From CAZVPF01 sp964628195 (lineage in GTDB: Bacteria; Planctomycetota; Phycisphaerae; Sedimentisphaerales; Anaerohalosphaeraceae): a stretch of 40,784 nucleotides of DNA. The stretch lies in contig CAZVPF010000026.1 in assembly GCA_964628195.1 (NCBI GenBank), positions 1 to 40,784 on the forward strand. The letters run 5' to 3'. A program made the translations under genes and the position numbers. How positions within the stretch are numbered: position 1 is the stretch's first letter; each line of letters opens with the position of its first letter. A model generated the notes under the pieces. The model was given only the letters and a program-made list of their open reading frames with translations, was not told where the DNA came from and made no database searches. Positions 34,201 to 40,784 of this stretch are shown here, one piece after another.

Positions 34201-36385
34201 TGCTGCCGGCGTTGGACTTGACCAGCCCTTTTGCCTCGACGTTACCGAGATTGTCGCTGCTGCCTGCAAGGTCATGGTCCGCTTTCAAAGAAAGATCATT
34301 TCCCGCGGTCATACTTCCCTCAAGCGTCAGGTCATTACCGGCACTTAAGGTCGTACCCGCACCGTTGACGGCAAAGGTATCGCTTTCAAGGGTAAGATTG
34401 TTATCCGCTTTGGCATTGCCTTTGAGCGTAATGGTATTACCCGCCGCGCCGAGTGTCAGATTACCGCCGCTTTCGATATCCTTTGCAGCAGTCATTGCAC
34501 CCGCGCCGTCGCTTGCGCCTGCAAGGTCATAGTCGGCCCTTACAGTCAGGTCACCGGATGAAGTCACTTTATCAAGCAGCCAGACTTTGTTGCCGCCAGT
34601 CAATTCACCGCCATTTGTAAGGACTTCGGTAGCCATCTTAAGATTATTACCGGCCTTTACGTTGCCTTTAAGGAAAGTAACAGGGGCGTTAATATCAACA
34701 TCGCCGCCTGCTTTAAGCTCGCCGCCCTTTTGGGTAATGCCGATACCTGCCGAAAGCGATATGTCGCCCGAAGTTGAACCGGTGTCAATTCCGCCGACAG
34801 TAATAAGCTTGCCTGCGTCGATTTCGACCGAACCGCCGCTGGTTTCAATAGTGTCGGTCGAGGCTCCGAGCATTTTGAAGCTGCCCGTCTGTGCGGTAGC
34901 TTTGAAAGTTGTGCCGCCTGTCGCCGGTTGTGTAAGGTCCAGTTTGTTATCCGCCAGGTCTTCCATTGTTATTGAATCATTTGCCAGCAGCGTAATATTT
35001 GTACCGGCTGCAAGACCTTCAAGCGTCTGTTCGGCTATTTCGAGATCGCCCGGTGCAGTGGATATATCAAAATCAACTCCGGGGTCCTCGTCGGCTGCAT
35101 CGCCGCCTGCTGCCGCGCCGTCTCTTATAAGAATATTATCGGGATCGAACAGGGTCATGCCTGTCTTGCCGTTTGCGGCCATTGTGCTGACCGAACCGTC
35201 AAAGACCATGCCCTTCTTGCCGGATATCTCTATAAATCCGCCGTCGCCGGATTCCGTGCCGCCCTTCGCAGAGGCGTCGCCGTAGAACCATGTCGCCTCG
35301 TCTGCCCAGACGATGACCTTCCCGCCGTCACCGTTCTCGGTCGCGTCTGCGGCTATCTTCGCGTCTTTGCCGACGTATGTCTTTTCAGCGGTGGGCGTCT
35401 CGCCTTTGCCCTGGAAGTCGCCGCCTATGAGAACTTCGCCGCCGCCTTTGGCGCCTGAGGCCTCTACAACCGCCCCGCTGCCGATAGCGACCTGGCTGCC
35501 GAGCATTTTTATCTGACCCGCTTTGCCCTTATCGCTGTTGGCCTCAATTGTTCCCTTGTTCGTCACGCGGGAACCCTGGGCCCTTAACTCAACGCTTCCG
35601 CCTTTGCCGTTTCCTGCAGAAGCGGACAATTTGCCTTTATTGACAATCGCATTTGAGAATGCGTCGCCCGCTGCAAGAACGATCTTGCCGCCCGCAGCGT
35701 CTATCCGGCCGGCGTTCTTAACGCCGCTTTTAACCGTATCGGTATCTGCGGCAACTTCGATCTTGATGCTGCTGTTATTTGCAAGGAAAACCTTGTCTCC
35801 CGCTGCAAGCAGCACATAGCCGTCCGGGCATGAAATTGTGCCGTTGTTTATAACCTCTTTACCTATAAGGTGGGCCTTAACAGCCTGTATCCGGCCGTTG
35901 TTAATGACGCTGCCGTCACCGCCCATAAACCGCATGTTGCCGCTCAGGAAGTCCTGGTTGCTGATATTCAAGCCGGAAAGGACGAGCTGATTGACATTGA
36001 AAGACGCGCCCTGACCGGTTATCACCCCTGCCGGGTTAACAAAGTATACAATACCGTTTGCATTGACCGTTCCGTTAATAAGCGTCGGGTTGGCAGACAG
36101 TATCCTGTTAAGCGCCGCGGCGCTTGCGCCAGGCTGGATAAAATTCACTATCTCCTTGCCGCTGATATTGAATTTGCTGTAGTTATAAATCGCCTTGTGA
36201 GTGTGCTGAGTAATAGTCGTTGTATTCCCGCTCTTGCTGAAAGTCATATTACCATGCACAGCCTGTGGATTTTCCGGTCCGGCCAGCGCAATCGAAACCG
36301 GAATGTTCACCACCAAACAAAACGCGAGGAAGTGGATCAACGAAACTTTAACTGCTCTTTTAACTTGTTTTTTTAACCTTCTCAT
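31286..36385 (-). CDS. Two-partner secretion exoprotein, filamentous haemagglutinin-like (TpsA)
   Basis: A 1699-residue secreted protein. A signal peptide (about 1-36) is followed by the TPS/haemagglutination-activity domain (about 38-300: 'GNMTFSKSGNTTTITQHTHK', 'NRILSANPTLINGTVNANGI', 'FFVNPAGV'-type 'VYFVNPAGVITGQGASFNV'). This domain targets the protein to its outer-membrane partner. Residues 300-1450 are Gly/Asn-rich beta-helix sequence with long tandem repeats. The last 180 residues are helical, acidic and of unknown type, ending 'APGTQDGAAQ'. The open frame starts at a GTG (36394) inside the AGGGGTG ribosome-binding site; the ATG at 36385 is preferred. The transporter gene lies 56 bases upstream. 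Likely role: adhesion or matrix building. No anchor or cleavage site is recognised. Confidence 0.88.
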   Translation of the reverse strand: MRRLKKQVKRAVKVSLIHFLAFCLVVNIPVSIALAGPENPQAVHGNMTFSKSGNTTTITQHTHKAIYNYSKFNISGKEIVNFIQPGASAAALNRILSANPTLINGTVNANGIVYFVNPAGVITGQGASFNVNQLVLSGLNISNQDFLSGNMRFMGGDGSVINNGRIQAVKAHLIGKEVINNGTISCPDGYVLLAAGDKVFLANNSSIKIEVAADTDTVKSGVKNAGRIDAAGGKIVLAAGDAFSNAIVNKGKLSASAGNGKGGSVELRAQGSRVTNKGTIEANSDKGKAGQIKMLGSQVAIGSGAVVEASGAKGGGEVLIGGDFQGKGETPTAEKTYVGKDAKIAADATENGDGGKVIVWADEATWFYGDASAKGGTESGDGGFIEISGKKGMVFDGSVSTMAANGKTGMTLFDPDNILIRDGAAAGGDAADEDPGVDFDISTAPGDLEIAEQTLEGLAAGTNITLLANDSITMEDLADNKLDLTQPATGGTTFKATAQTGSFKMLGASTDTIETSGGSVEIDAGKLITVGGIDTGSTSGDISLSAGIGITQKGGELKAGGDVDINAPVTFLKGNVKAGNNLKMATEVLTNGGELTGGNKVWLLDKVTSSGDLTVRADYDLAGASDGAGAMTAAKDIESGGNLTLGAAGNTITLKGNAKADNNLTLESDTFAVNGAGTTLSAGNDLTLEGSMTAGNDLSLKADHDLAGSSDNLGNVEAKGLVKSNAGSIDISASTNTIIIHNDVVAAQDVTLNQNVELVGAGDQTIEATAGTVDAKGTITKQAPASDGLNLTAGTQNLLADDVDIQTGQLNVQGDLVAKGNVEGVGVVLDGEVKMDAGSSQYISGGTGSVDAKKSVKKTVAGNLTIMGDTGVNIDGNLHAVAAATVKSAAGNINLAGDAVTGSGLMLSGPVIADGGANQVFDAGAGNLMTNKTVTKNNAGDLTLKAGMTNMLADEVDVQTGNLDIEGDLDAEDNLLATGDVHIKGVINNVAGNIEGSNVTIDNDIIMDGAASQIIGAVPGSVDAKKNVKKSGSGNLTIKGDAGVNVDGNVNVVEAVTIKSSGGDITPGENIIAASGIILEGVVKADGGATQNFDAGTGNLLANNSITKNNAGGLNMKGDNIDVQSIDVNPVAAKLNVNAQQNVDINGDVNTKGDINTTGGNDVFLGGNVNSTGNTVVKADEDMGGVSDGTGSLTQGAGVNIDTDGWLLLQSDQLDMDDIAVNNKATTELGAITTAGGFVVNDGENWTSGVQAAGEGNVLIQGGSVTVGTETFGGESQFGQNFGEDGAGNPGGLMMSNSGGVTMQATGPITTKGFANLDNANIIGSSDHLAGTGVTLPYDGTDTLKAAVVIRSQNTNINIGSGTTITANGTYYQDGSVDDRPGAQLLDTPLPAKDPGDPFDIAVYIESANPGGTITVNSAVQSNGGGVVIDSQDTVELGKKFLDIIGEENGKTNTIRRLELVSRQAETLQMAFDKLPGATDLAGFDFVDTGLGGDYVLRGGTPDAWVLALASDPPLPEPGQDVDLEAVEAITQQFPGLEGLLGSLLVDYEPAVYSAQDRYFIATAVRLSNEDLERLQEIVGVLDDTDDTYVNALDQALSTVRQNPDVPPTTEELANIDTEIANRTGEANYYALAKQWTDAYESFVYLLDDRGGLTVDQAIAIARSNYPKTDNTNVNVYAGAKLEGLRQAAAPGTQDGAAQ
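32960..34000 (-). repeat. Tandem repeats of 150-170 residues inside the TpsA beta-helix
   Basis: Blocks recur in order: 'LLADDVDIQTG' / 'MLADEVDVQTG', 'GSVDAKKSVKK' / 'GSVDAKKNVKK', 'DTGVNIDGN' / 'DAGVNVDGN', 'TKNNAGDL' / 'TKNNAGGL'. The VDAKK blocks are 516 bases apart (33830 and 33314), i.e. 172 residues. Boundaries are approximate, and the third copy is degenerate. Confidence 0.65.
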
Positions 36386-36441
36386 ATTTGTCACCCCTGT
36401 AAAAAAGTTAATTATTAATCGTTCCCTGATATACTAAACAA

Positions 36442-38661
36442 TTACCAGCGGACCAGGAAGTTGAAGCTCCATCTGCCGTCACCACTATCGGTCTCGGTCA
36501 CACTCGTAACCGGTATGCCGTAGTAGATGCCCGCCACGCTTTCTTTATATTCTGTCACGATTCCGAGCCCGAAAGACATAAGGTCCTGCGACCTGTCCTC
36601 GCCGGGCACCGGGTCGAGTATTCTCGTATTCGCGTAATCGAAGAACGGCGCCAGTGCGAGCCTGTCGGGGAATGTTCTCCGCCTCGGGCTGCCGTCTTCC
36701 GGCACCGGGTTCCATTTTGCCATGAAGTCATGTTCGTACTGTATCGAAGCGATAAAACCGCCGTCTGCGACGATCTGCTCCTCGTCATACCCGCGAACAG
36801 TGTAAAGACCGCCGAAAGGAGTCATCTTCGCAGGCACAAGCCTGTCGTTGGGCAGTATCCACCTGCCGGACGCGAGGAAGCGGTGAATTTTATCCCTGTC
36901 GCAATAGCGCGACCATGTACCGTTAATTGTGTGAATGTCAAATGTCGAATCGGCATTGGTCCTTGCGTCACCGAAGAACTGGTCGGACGAGCCTCCGATA
37001 TTCCGCTGCCAGTTATAAGATATCGAAACGTTTTCCATCTCGGTTGACTTGTAAACGTCGATACCCATGCCCCAAAGCACCATTTCCACGTCGGTTGGGA
37101 TACCAAGCGAAGGAGTTACCTCGCTCTTTTCACGTGAAAGCGAAGAAGTGACGTCAAAGAACCAATCGCCCTTCTGCATGAAATTGTACCTGAGAACCGC
37201 CCCGGCAAAATCGCCCTGTCCCCGGAAGTTGAACCCCGCAGCCGAGTCCGGGCTGATATCGAACTCACTGTGGCCTGCGTAAAGATTCATCCTCAGCTTC
37301 GGGCTCCAAAGCGGGAAATCATAGCTTAGATACATCGAGTAGTTGTCGTTAATGTCCGAGTCTATCGGGCTGGTCCAGACGAAAGACGCCCTGTCGTCCC
37401 TGCCGGTCAGGTTCGTATTGACAACCCCGACCCGCGGGTTCCATTTACGCTCATCCGTTCCCGAATTGTCGATCTGGAAAAAGAAGTTCCACGGCGAAGT
37501 TTCGTATATGGAATACTCAACGGCAATGTCGTTCGGCTCCTGGCCGCGGGTGATTATCGCCTCGACATACCTGTCCGGATTCAGATTAAGCAGGTCGAGA
37601 AAATCGTCAAGCTCCTTTTCATTGATCGTCTTGCCCGGCTGGGGCGGTGACCATTCAAATAAAATGTCTTCCCTGAGATATGAACGCTCCTTGAGCTCCG
37701 TAGGCATTTCCGGGTCACCGGTAATGCGGTATTTCGTTGCCTGCAGGTTATCTACCTTCGATTCGAGCACCGCCACTACCAGTTTCTGGTCCTTCAGCGC
37801 AAGCTTTCCGTCCTGCATCATTGTCGTATCTTCAGGCACATATACATATATGCCGACATACCTTTTGCTGCGGTAAACGTCAAGGAAGTACTCGGTCAGA
37901 CCGCGAATTGTCCTTGCCGAAACCTCAATTGCCCCGTCGCCGCGTTTTTCAATCAACTTATGAATCGCGGTAAGATCGTAAACCATGCCCTGCTCGATCG
38001 CCTGGGCTGCAGGCATATCCGAACTGTTGTAATACAAGGGCAGATTTACGATAAGCTCACGGTCGCTTACCAGCGTGTTGCCCGTTATAACCATCTCGCT
38101 TACCATCAGCTTATCCGAGGTGTCCTCGGGCAGCCGGTCGGCGATGTCCAGTTCCATATCCACAGCCGCAATCTCGGCATCTATATCAGCAAGCAGGTTT
38201 TCGTATTTTGAAAGTATCTGCGCCTCCTGCTGGAGGAACTGCTCGGTTTTGCGGTCATGCTCGGCCTTGAGCTGCTCAAGCTTATCAGGCTGACCAGCCA
38301 GCTCAGCTCTTTGCTGCTTGTACTGCTGCTCATAGCTTTGGATATCCTCCCGAAGCTGTTCGAGCTTAACCTGCATCTCGCTTTTAACGTTCATTTTCCT
38401 GTCGACGAGCTTTGCAAGCTTTTGCCGATACTCGCCGTTGAGCCTTCGTGAGGGATAATCAGGGCGTGCTTCGAGTTTCTCTTCCCGCTCCTTGGCCTCC
38501 TTGAACTCTTCCATCGTCTGCGCCGCACCTATACGCTGTTCGATACGGTCAAGCAAACTGTCAATCTCTTCATTGCTGCCGTTGGCTTGTGTACCATAAG
38601 CAAAACAGTAAACTGACGCAATAATCGCGCATACAAAAATCCATTTAAAAGAATTATCCAT
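36442..38661 (-). CDS. Two-partner secretion outer-membrane transporter, FhaC/ShlB-like (TpsB), with N-terminal coiled coil
   Basis: A 739-residue protein. Signal peptide about 1-25. Residues 28-165 are highly charged and Gln/Glu-rich and look like a long coiled coil ('KLEQLREDIQSYEQQYKQQR'). POTRA-type sequence follows from about 180 ('SEMVITGNTLVSDRELIVNL') to about 380, then a beta barrel whose last residue is Trp ('WSFNFLVRW'), the usual outer-membrane signature. A VRGY motif ('GLYTVRGYDEEQI') corresponds to the conserved L6-loop VRGY/F of this family. The open frame extends to 38706, but the ATG at 38661 directly begins the signal peptide and has GGAGGA just before it. It lies upstream of its exoprotein, the usual B-A order. 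It would export the TpsA protein across the outer membrane. Confidence 0.88.
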   Translation of the reverse strand: MDNSFKWIFVCAIIASVYCFAYGTQANGSNEEIDSLLDRIEQRIGAAQTMEEFKEAKEREEKLEARPDYPSRRLNGEYRQKLAKLVDRKMNVKSEMQVKLEQLREDIQSYEQQYKQQRAELAGQPDKLEQLKAEHDRKTEQFLQQEAQILSKYENLLADIDAEIAAVDMELDIADRLPEDTSDKLMVSEMVITGNTLVSDRELIVNLPLYYNSSDMPAAQAIEQGMVYDLTAIHKLIEKRGDGAIEVSARTIRGLTEYFLDVYRSKRYVGIYVYVPEDTTMMQDGKLALKDQKLVVAVLESKVDNLQATKYRITGDPEMPTELKERSYLREDILFEWSPPQPGKTINEKELDDFLDLLNLNPDRYVEAIITRGQEPNDIAVEYSIYETSPWNFFFQIDNSGTDERKWNPRVGVVNTNLTGRDDRASFVWTSPIDSDINDNYSMYLSYDFPLWSPKLRMNLYAGHSEFDISPDSAAGFNFRGQGDFAGAVLRYNFMQKGDWFFDVTSSLSREKSEVTPSLGIPTDVEMVLWGMGIDVYKSTEMENVSISYNWQRNIGGSSDQFFGDARTNADSTFDIHTINGTWSRYCDRDKIHRFLASGRWILPNDRLVPAKMTPFGGLYTVRGYDEEQIVADGGFIASIQYEHDFMAKWNPVPEDGSPRRRTFPDRLALAPFFDYANTRILDPVPGEDRSQDLMSFGLGIVTEYKESVAGIYYGIPVTSVTETDSGDGRWSFNFLVRW

Positions 38662-39106
38662 TTTGTCCTCCATAAACTGTAATTTGAGAACCGCTCCATG
38701 AAACATTAAACTGCCCGTTAATACTAATACCCTTTTATATACTTCCTTAACAAAATACTAAGGTCACATTCCCTGCTTAAATCACCCTCCTGACAACATA
38801 AATCCGCTGTTCAATATACATTATTCTAACCCTATAATAAAGTAAATTATCCTGTATATCCAGTTTTTTTTGTTATTTTTTAGCTTTTTTGATACTGATA
38901 AGCATGTTTGTTAATTAAAAACCGAACCTGATTCGCCTCAAAAATATACAAAACTACCTTTCTGTGTCATAAACATGCAGATTATAGGACTATTAACGAT
39001 TCTTACAGTAATATGCCATCTCAAAATAAATGATAAATATTGTCTAACCGCTGGGCAACATATTATAAACGACAAATAAGTACTGAATTAACAAAATTGC
39101 TGAATA
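38662..39106. other. AT-rich intergenic region upstream of the TPS operon
   Basis: This stretch must hold the promoter of the minus-strand TPS operon, but no candidate reaches a convincing match. No gene, RNA or repeat was recognised here. The transposase scar begins at its right end. Confidence 0.3.
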
Positions 39107-39187
39107 TGCGTACATCGAGATGAATTGGAGAAGGAAATTGCCCGCTTCGTTAAGTGGCATAATACGGACCGCTGCCATGAGGGCGTG
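39107..39187 (+). pseudogene. Remnant of a transposase integrase-core C-terminus
   Basis: One frame reads 'RDELEKEIARFVKWHNTDRC' followed by 'HEGV' (27 codons in all). This matches the C-terminal end of DDE integrase-core transposases of the IS3/IS481 type ('...FVxWYNxxRxHEGL'). No start and no catalytic residues remain. It stops exactly where the low-complexity CTGTCTTCTG repeat begins. Confidence 0.55.
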
Positions 39188-39204
39188 TTTCCTGTCTTCT
39201 GTTT

Positions 39205-39242
39205 CCTGTCTTCTGTGTTCTGATTCCTATCCCCTATAACCT
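39205..39242 (+). repeat. Direct repeat copy 1 (38 bp)
   Basis: It starts CCTGTCTTCTGTGTTCTGAT and runs into the CTATAAC heptamers. It is identical over 38 bases to 40717-40754. The two copies bracket the GxxExxY region. Confidence 0.85.
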
Positions 39243-39304
39243 AAAACCTATAACCTAAAACCTATAACCTATAACCTATAACCTATAACCTATAACCTAT
39301 AAAC
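39234..39304 (+). repeat. Heptamer tandem array CTATAAC, about 10 units
   Basis: Seven-base units CTATAAC with two CTAAAAC variants and a final CTATAAAC. A shorter four-unit array of the same heptamer lies at 40746-40774. Confidence 0.9.
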
Positions 39305-39492
39305 TGCCCTTAGCGGCTTTGCGCGATAATAAAAAAACACCGCCCGTCGACAGTACAAAAAACACCGTAAGACTGAAAATATCAATGCAGTTCGCGCATA
39401 CAAAACAGCAGATAAAAGATTTCATCGTTATGGCCATAGAAATTCTTCAATAGTTTTATGCTTTTAGGAAAAGGCTTGAGAGTTGACAAAGC

Positions 39493-39530
39493 TTGGTGTA
39501 TATTGCTTAAGTTTGGTGAGGTCTGGGCAT
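39493..39530 (+). repeat. Outer inverted repeat, left arm
   Basis: TTGGTGTATATT, six variable bases, then GTTTGGTGAGGTCTGGGCAT. It is the reverse complement of 40547-40584 in 32 of 32 bases outside the six-base core. Weaker similarity continues outward (AGGAAAAGGCTTGA on the left against GGGAAAATGCTTGA). Confidence 0.88.
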
Positions 39531-39559
39531 ATTTTTGGGGTATTTAATAATATACTATA

Positions 39560-39577
39560 CACCGCAGAGGCGCAGAG
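39560..39577 (+). repeat. Inner inverted repeat, left arm (CACCGCAGAGGCGCAGAG)
   Basis: An exact 18-base reverse complement of 40008-40025. With one mismatch the match extends a further five bases inward. It lies just upstream of the GxxExxY gene. Confidence 0.92.
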
Positions 39578-39615
39578 ACCGCAGCGAAGTAGTTTTTTTA
39601 GAGGCTTTGACCACG

Positions 39616-40026
39616 ATGCTGGAAAATGACATTACCGCAATAATTATCGGATGCGCGATAGAGATTCACAGGCAGCTCGGACCGGGGCTGCTGGAATCGA
39701 CTTATGAAGAATGCTTGTGTCATGAACTTCGTCTCGCAGGTTTGAATTTTAAGAAACAGTTAAAACTGCCGGTTGATTATAAAGGCGTCAAACTCGACTG
39801 TGGTTACCGGGTCGATATATTGGTCATGGACAAGGTTATAGTTGAGCTAAAGGCTGTCGACCGCATAATCCCCATATACGAGGCTCAGCTTTTGACCTAT
39901 CTGAAACTGAGCGGCTGTAAGGTTGGGTTGATGATTAATTTTAATGTGAGTGTGCTTAAGAGAGGCATAAAGCGAATAGTGAATGATTTTGATGAAACCT
40001 CAGCGGCCTCTGCGCCTCTGCGGTGA
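39616..40026 (+). CDS. GxxExxY protein (PD-(D/E)XK-like family)
   Basis: A 136-residue protein of the GxxExxY family: 'GPGLLESTYEECL' gives Gly24, Glu27 and Tyr30. 'RVDILVMDKVIVELKA' holds Asp67, Glu77 and Lys79, arranged like the D-(E)xK core of PD-(D/E)XK nucleases. Family function is not established. The open frame extends upstream to a TTG at 39535, through the inverted repeat, but family members begin near 'ITxxIIGxAIEIH', so the ATG at 39616 is chosen. The stop codon TGA (40024-40026) lies in the right inverted repeat, which therefore encodes the unusual tail 'SAASAPLR'. The arrangement, a small gene tightly enclosed by inverted repeats, suggests a mobile unit. Confidence 0.88.
   Translation: MLENDITAIIIGCAIEIHRQLGPGLLESTYEECLCHELRLAGLNFKKQLKLPVDYKGVKLDCGYRVDILVMDKVIVELKAVDRIIPIYEAQLLTYLKLSGCKVGLMINFNVSVLKRGIKRIVNDFDETSAASAPLR
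40008..40025 (+). repeat. Inner inverted repeat, right arm (CTCTGCGCCTCTGCGGTG)
   Basis: The exact reverse complement of 39560-39577. It overlaps the last codons and part of the stop codon of the GxxExxY gene. Confidence 0.92.
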
Positions 40027-40131
40027 GTCAAAATGGGTTTTTGTAAGCTCCTTAGCGAAGATCGAAGTGTTAAAAGTTAATTAAACAACCTGCGTGATTA
40101 AGTGGTTCTGAAAGCTAAGAAGTAAGTATTA

Positions 40132-40510
40132 TTATCGAAACTTTGTCCAATCAACATCGTCGGGTACACGGTAATCAAGAAAATCACAAAATCTTTTGAT
40201 GAAATTTATGTTATCTTCTTTTTGGTCTTTTTTCAATATCAAATTACTGTTTAGCTATAGCTTCTATATCGGAATACAATGGGCAATTGAATTTTTCTAT
40301 GTGATCTCTAATACTTTCTCTTGCTATAGTATCAGCTTTTTGCGAAGCTTTATCTGAAATGATATCAGTTGAAGGCTATCCCATTGGTGAATAATGGTAT
40401 AAGGTACGAATTATTTGTTCTGGGCTTATAATAAAGGCTCTTGCCAGAAAGAATGCGGCTGTAATACCAAACAAAATTGTACAAAATTTTAAGAATTTAT
40501 TTAGTTCCAT
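40132..40510 (-). pseudogene. Broken small membrane-protein gene (in-frame stop and frameshift)
   Basis: From an ATG at 40510 the minus strand reads 'MELNKFLKFCTILFGITAAF' and on through a hydrophobic helix to a TAG at codon 45 (40376-40378). The same frame then continues sensibly ('DKASQKADTIARESIRDHIE') to a TAA at 40244-40246. In another frame just beyond, 'KKDQKEDNINFIKRFCDFLD' followed by 'YRVPDDVDWTKFR' runs to a TAA at 40132-40134. Together these look like one gene of about 125 codons with a nonsense mutation and a frameshift. No family is recognised. It lies between the inner and outer inverted repeats. Sequencing error could produce the same picture. Confidence 0.4.
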
Positions 40511-40546
40511 TTCAAAACCACAATTTTCTTAATTGCCTGTAAAGAA

Positions 40547-40584
40547 ATGCCCAGACCTCACCAAACGCTCATAATATACACCAA
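40547..40584 (+). repeat. Outer inverted repeat, right arm
   Basis: It begins ATGCCCAGACCTCACCAAAC and ends AATATACACCAA. It is the partner of 39493-39530 and, with it, encloses about 1.1 kb containing the GxxExxY unit and the broken gene. Confidence 0.88.
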
Positions 40585-40716
40585 AGGTCTCTACTTATCA
40601 AGCATTTTCCCAAAAACAAAAAAACCCTCACCCCCGAACTACAAAAACGCCCCCATATTTCAACGCAAAAACTTCCAACCCTCTATTGCCTGGTGCCTAA
40701 TTCCTGTTTCCTGATT

Positions 40717-40754
40717 CCTGTCTTCTGTGTTCTGATTCCTATCCCCTATAACCT
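40717..40754 (+). repeat. Direct repeat copy 2 (38 bp)
   Basis: Identical over 38 bases to 39205-39242. It is preceded by related CCTGATTCCTGTTTCCTG-type low-complexity sequence. Confidence 0.85.
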
Positions 40755-40774
40755 ATAACCTGTAACCTATAAAC
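40746..40774 (+). repeat. Short heptamer array CTATAAC at the right edge
   Basis: Four units: CTATAAC, CTATAAC, CTGTAAC, CTATAAAC. Same unit and same ending variant as the array at 39234-39304. Confidence 0.85.
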
Positions 40775-40784
40775 TGATTCCCGC

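Noticed and set aside
31286..36385. Contact-dependent inhibition (CdiA-like) toxin
   Set aside because: No VENN or similar pretoxin motif, no toxin-like C-terminus and no small immunity gene downstream.
39234..39304. CTATAAC heptamers considered as a CRISPR array or origin iterons
   Set aside because: Units are contiguous with no spacers, and no cas or replication gene is nearby; a simple tandem repeat is the better description.

Overview
The window looks like part of a chromosome of an anaerobic-type planctomycete of class Phycisphaerae (Sedimentisphaerales-like). This is inferred from several features that are common together in that group: many secreted LamG (concanavalin-like) proteins, C-terminal dockerin-like tails of the type 'DFDGNCIVNFEDF', PEP-CTERM sorting tails, pseudopilin-like proteins with the 'GFTLIELLVVISIIALL' N-terminus, several sulfatases, and GntR regulators fused to a LacI-type sensor domain. 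No rRNA, tRNA or CRISPR array was recognised.

Layout. (1) 1-8066, minus strand: a leftward cluster. It starts at a consensus-like promoter (8038-8066) and runs through a GntR/LacI-type regulator, a pseudopilin, a LamG PEP-CTERM protein and a LamG-Ig-LamG-dockerin protein, ending at a terminator (2968-3010). Beyond it a large modular putative glycoside hydrolase (GH71/99-like) runs off the left edge. (2) 8566-15363, minus strand: two giant secreted modular proteins sharing an N-terminal domain, driven by a consensus promoter whose spacer holds a CCAACGTTGG palindrome. (3) 15493-29824, plus strand: a compact, partly overlapping nine-gene operon: regulator, pseudopilin, lipoprotein with a hydrolase-like fold, beta-helix protein, two sulfatases, BNR/Asp-box protein, MFS transporter and a third sulfatase. 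(4) 29890-30996, minus: a stand-alone PEP-CTERM copy of the shared N-terminal domain, behind another consensus promoter with a palindrome in its spacer. (5) 31228-38661, minus: a two-partner secretion pair, FhaC-like transporter then FHA-like beta-helix exoprotein, with a terminator. (6) 38662-40784: a repeat-rich, decayed region with a transposase scar, heptamer arrays, two nested inverted repeats around a GxxExxY gene, and a broken small membrane-protein gene.

How the parts may work together (inference). Regions 1-4 look like a polysaccharide utilisation locus for a sulfated glycan. Secreted LamG/CBM-rich hydrolases and surface pseudopilins would bind and cut the polymer. The MFS carrier would import sulfated oligosaccharides. 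Sulfatases, the beta-helix protein and the BNR protein, most of which lack export signals, would finish breakdown inside the cell. The two GntR/LacI-type regulators probably sense the released sugar. The substrate cannot be named from sequence alone.

Several start codons were moved from the longest open frame to an internal ATG because of Shine-Dalgarno position or an overlapping terminator; this is stated in each entry.
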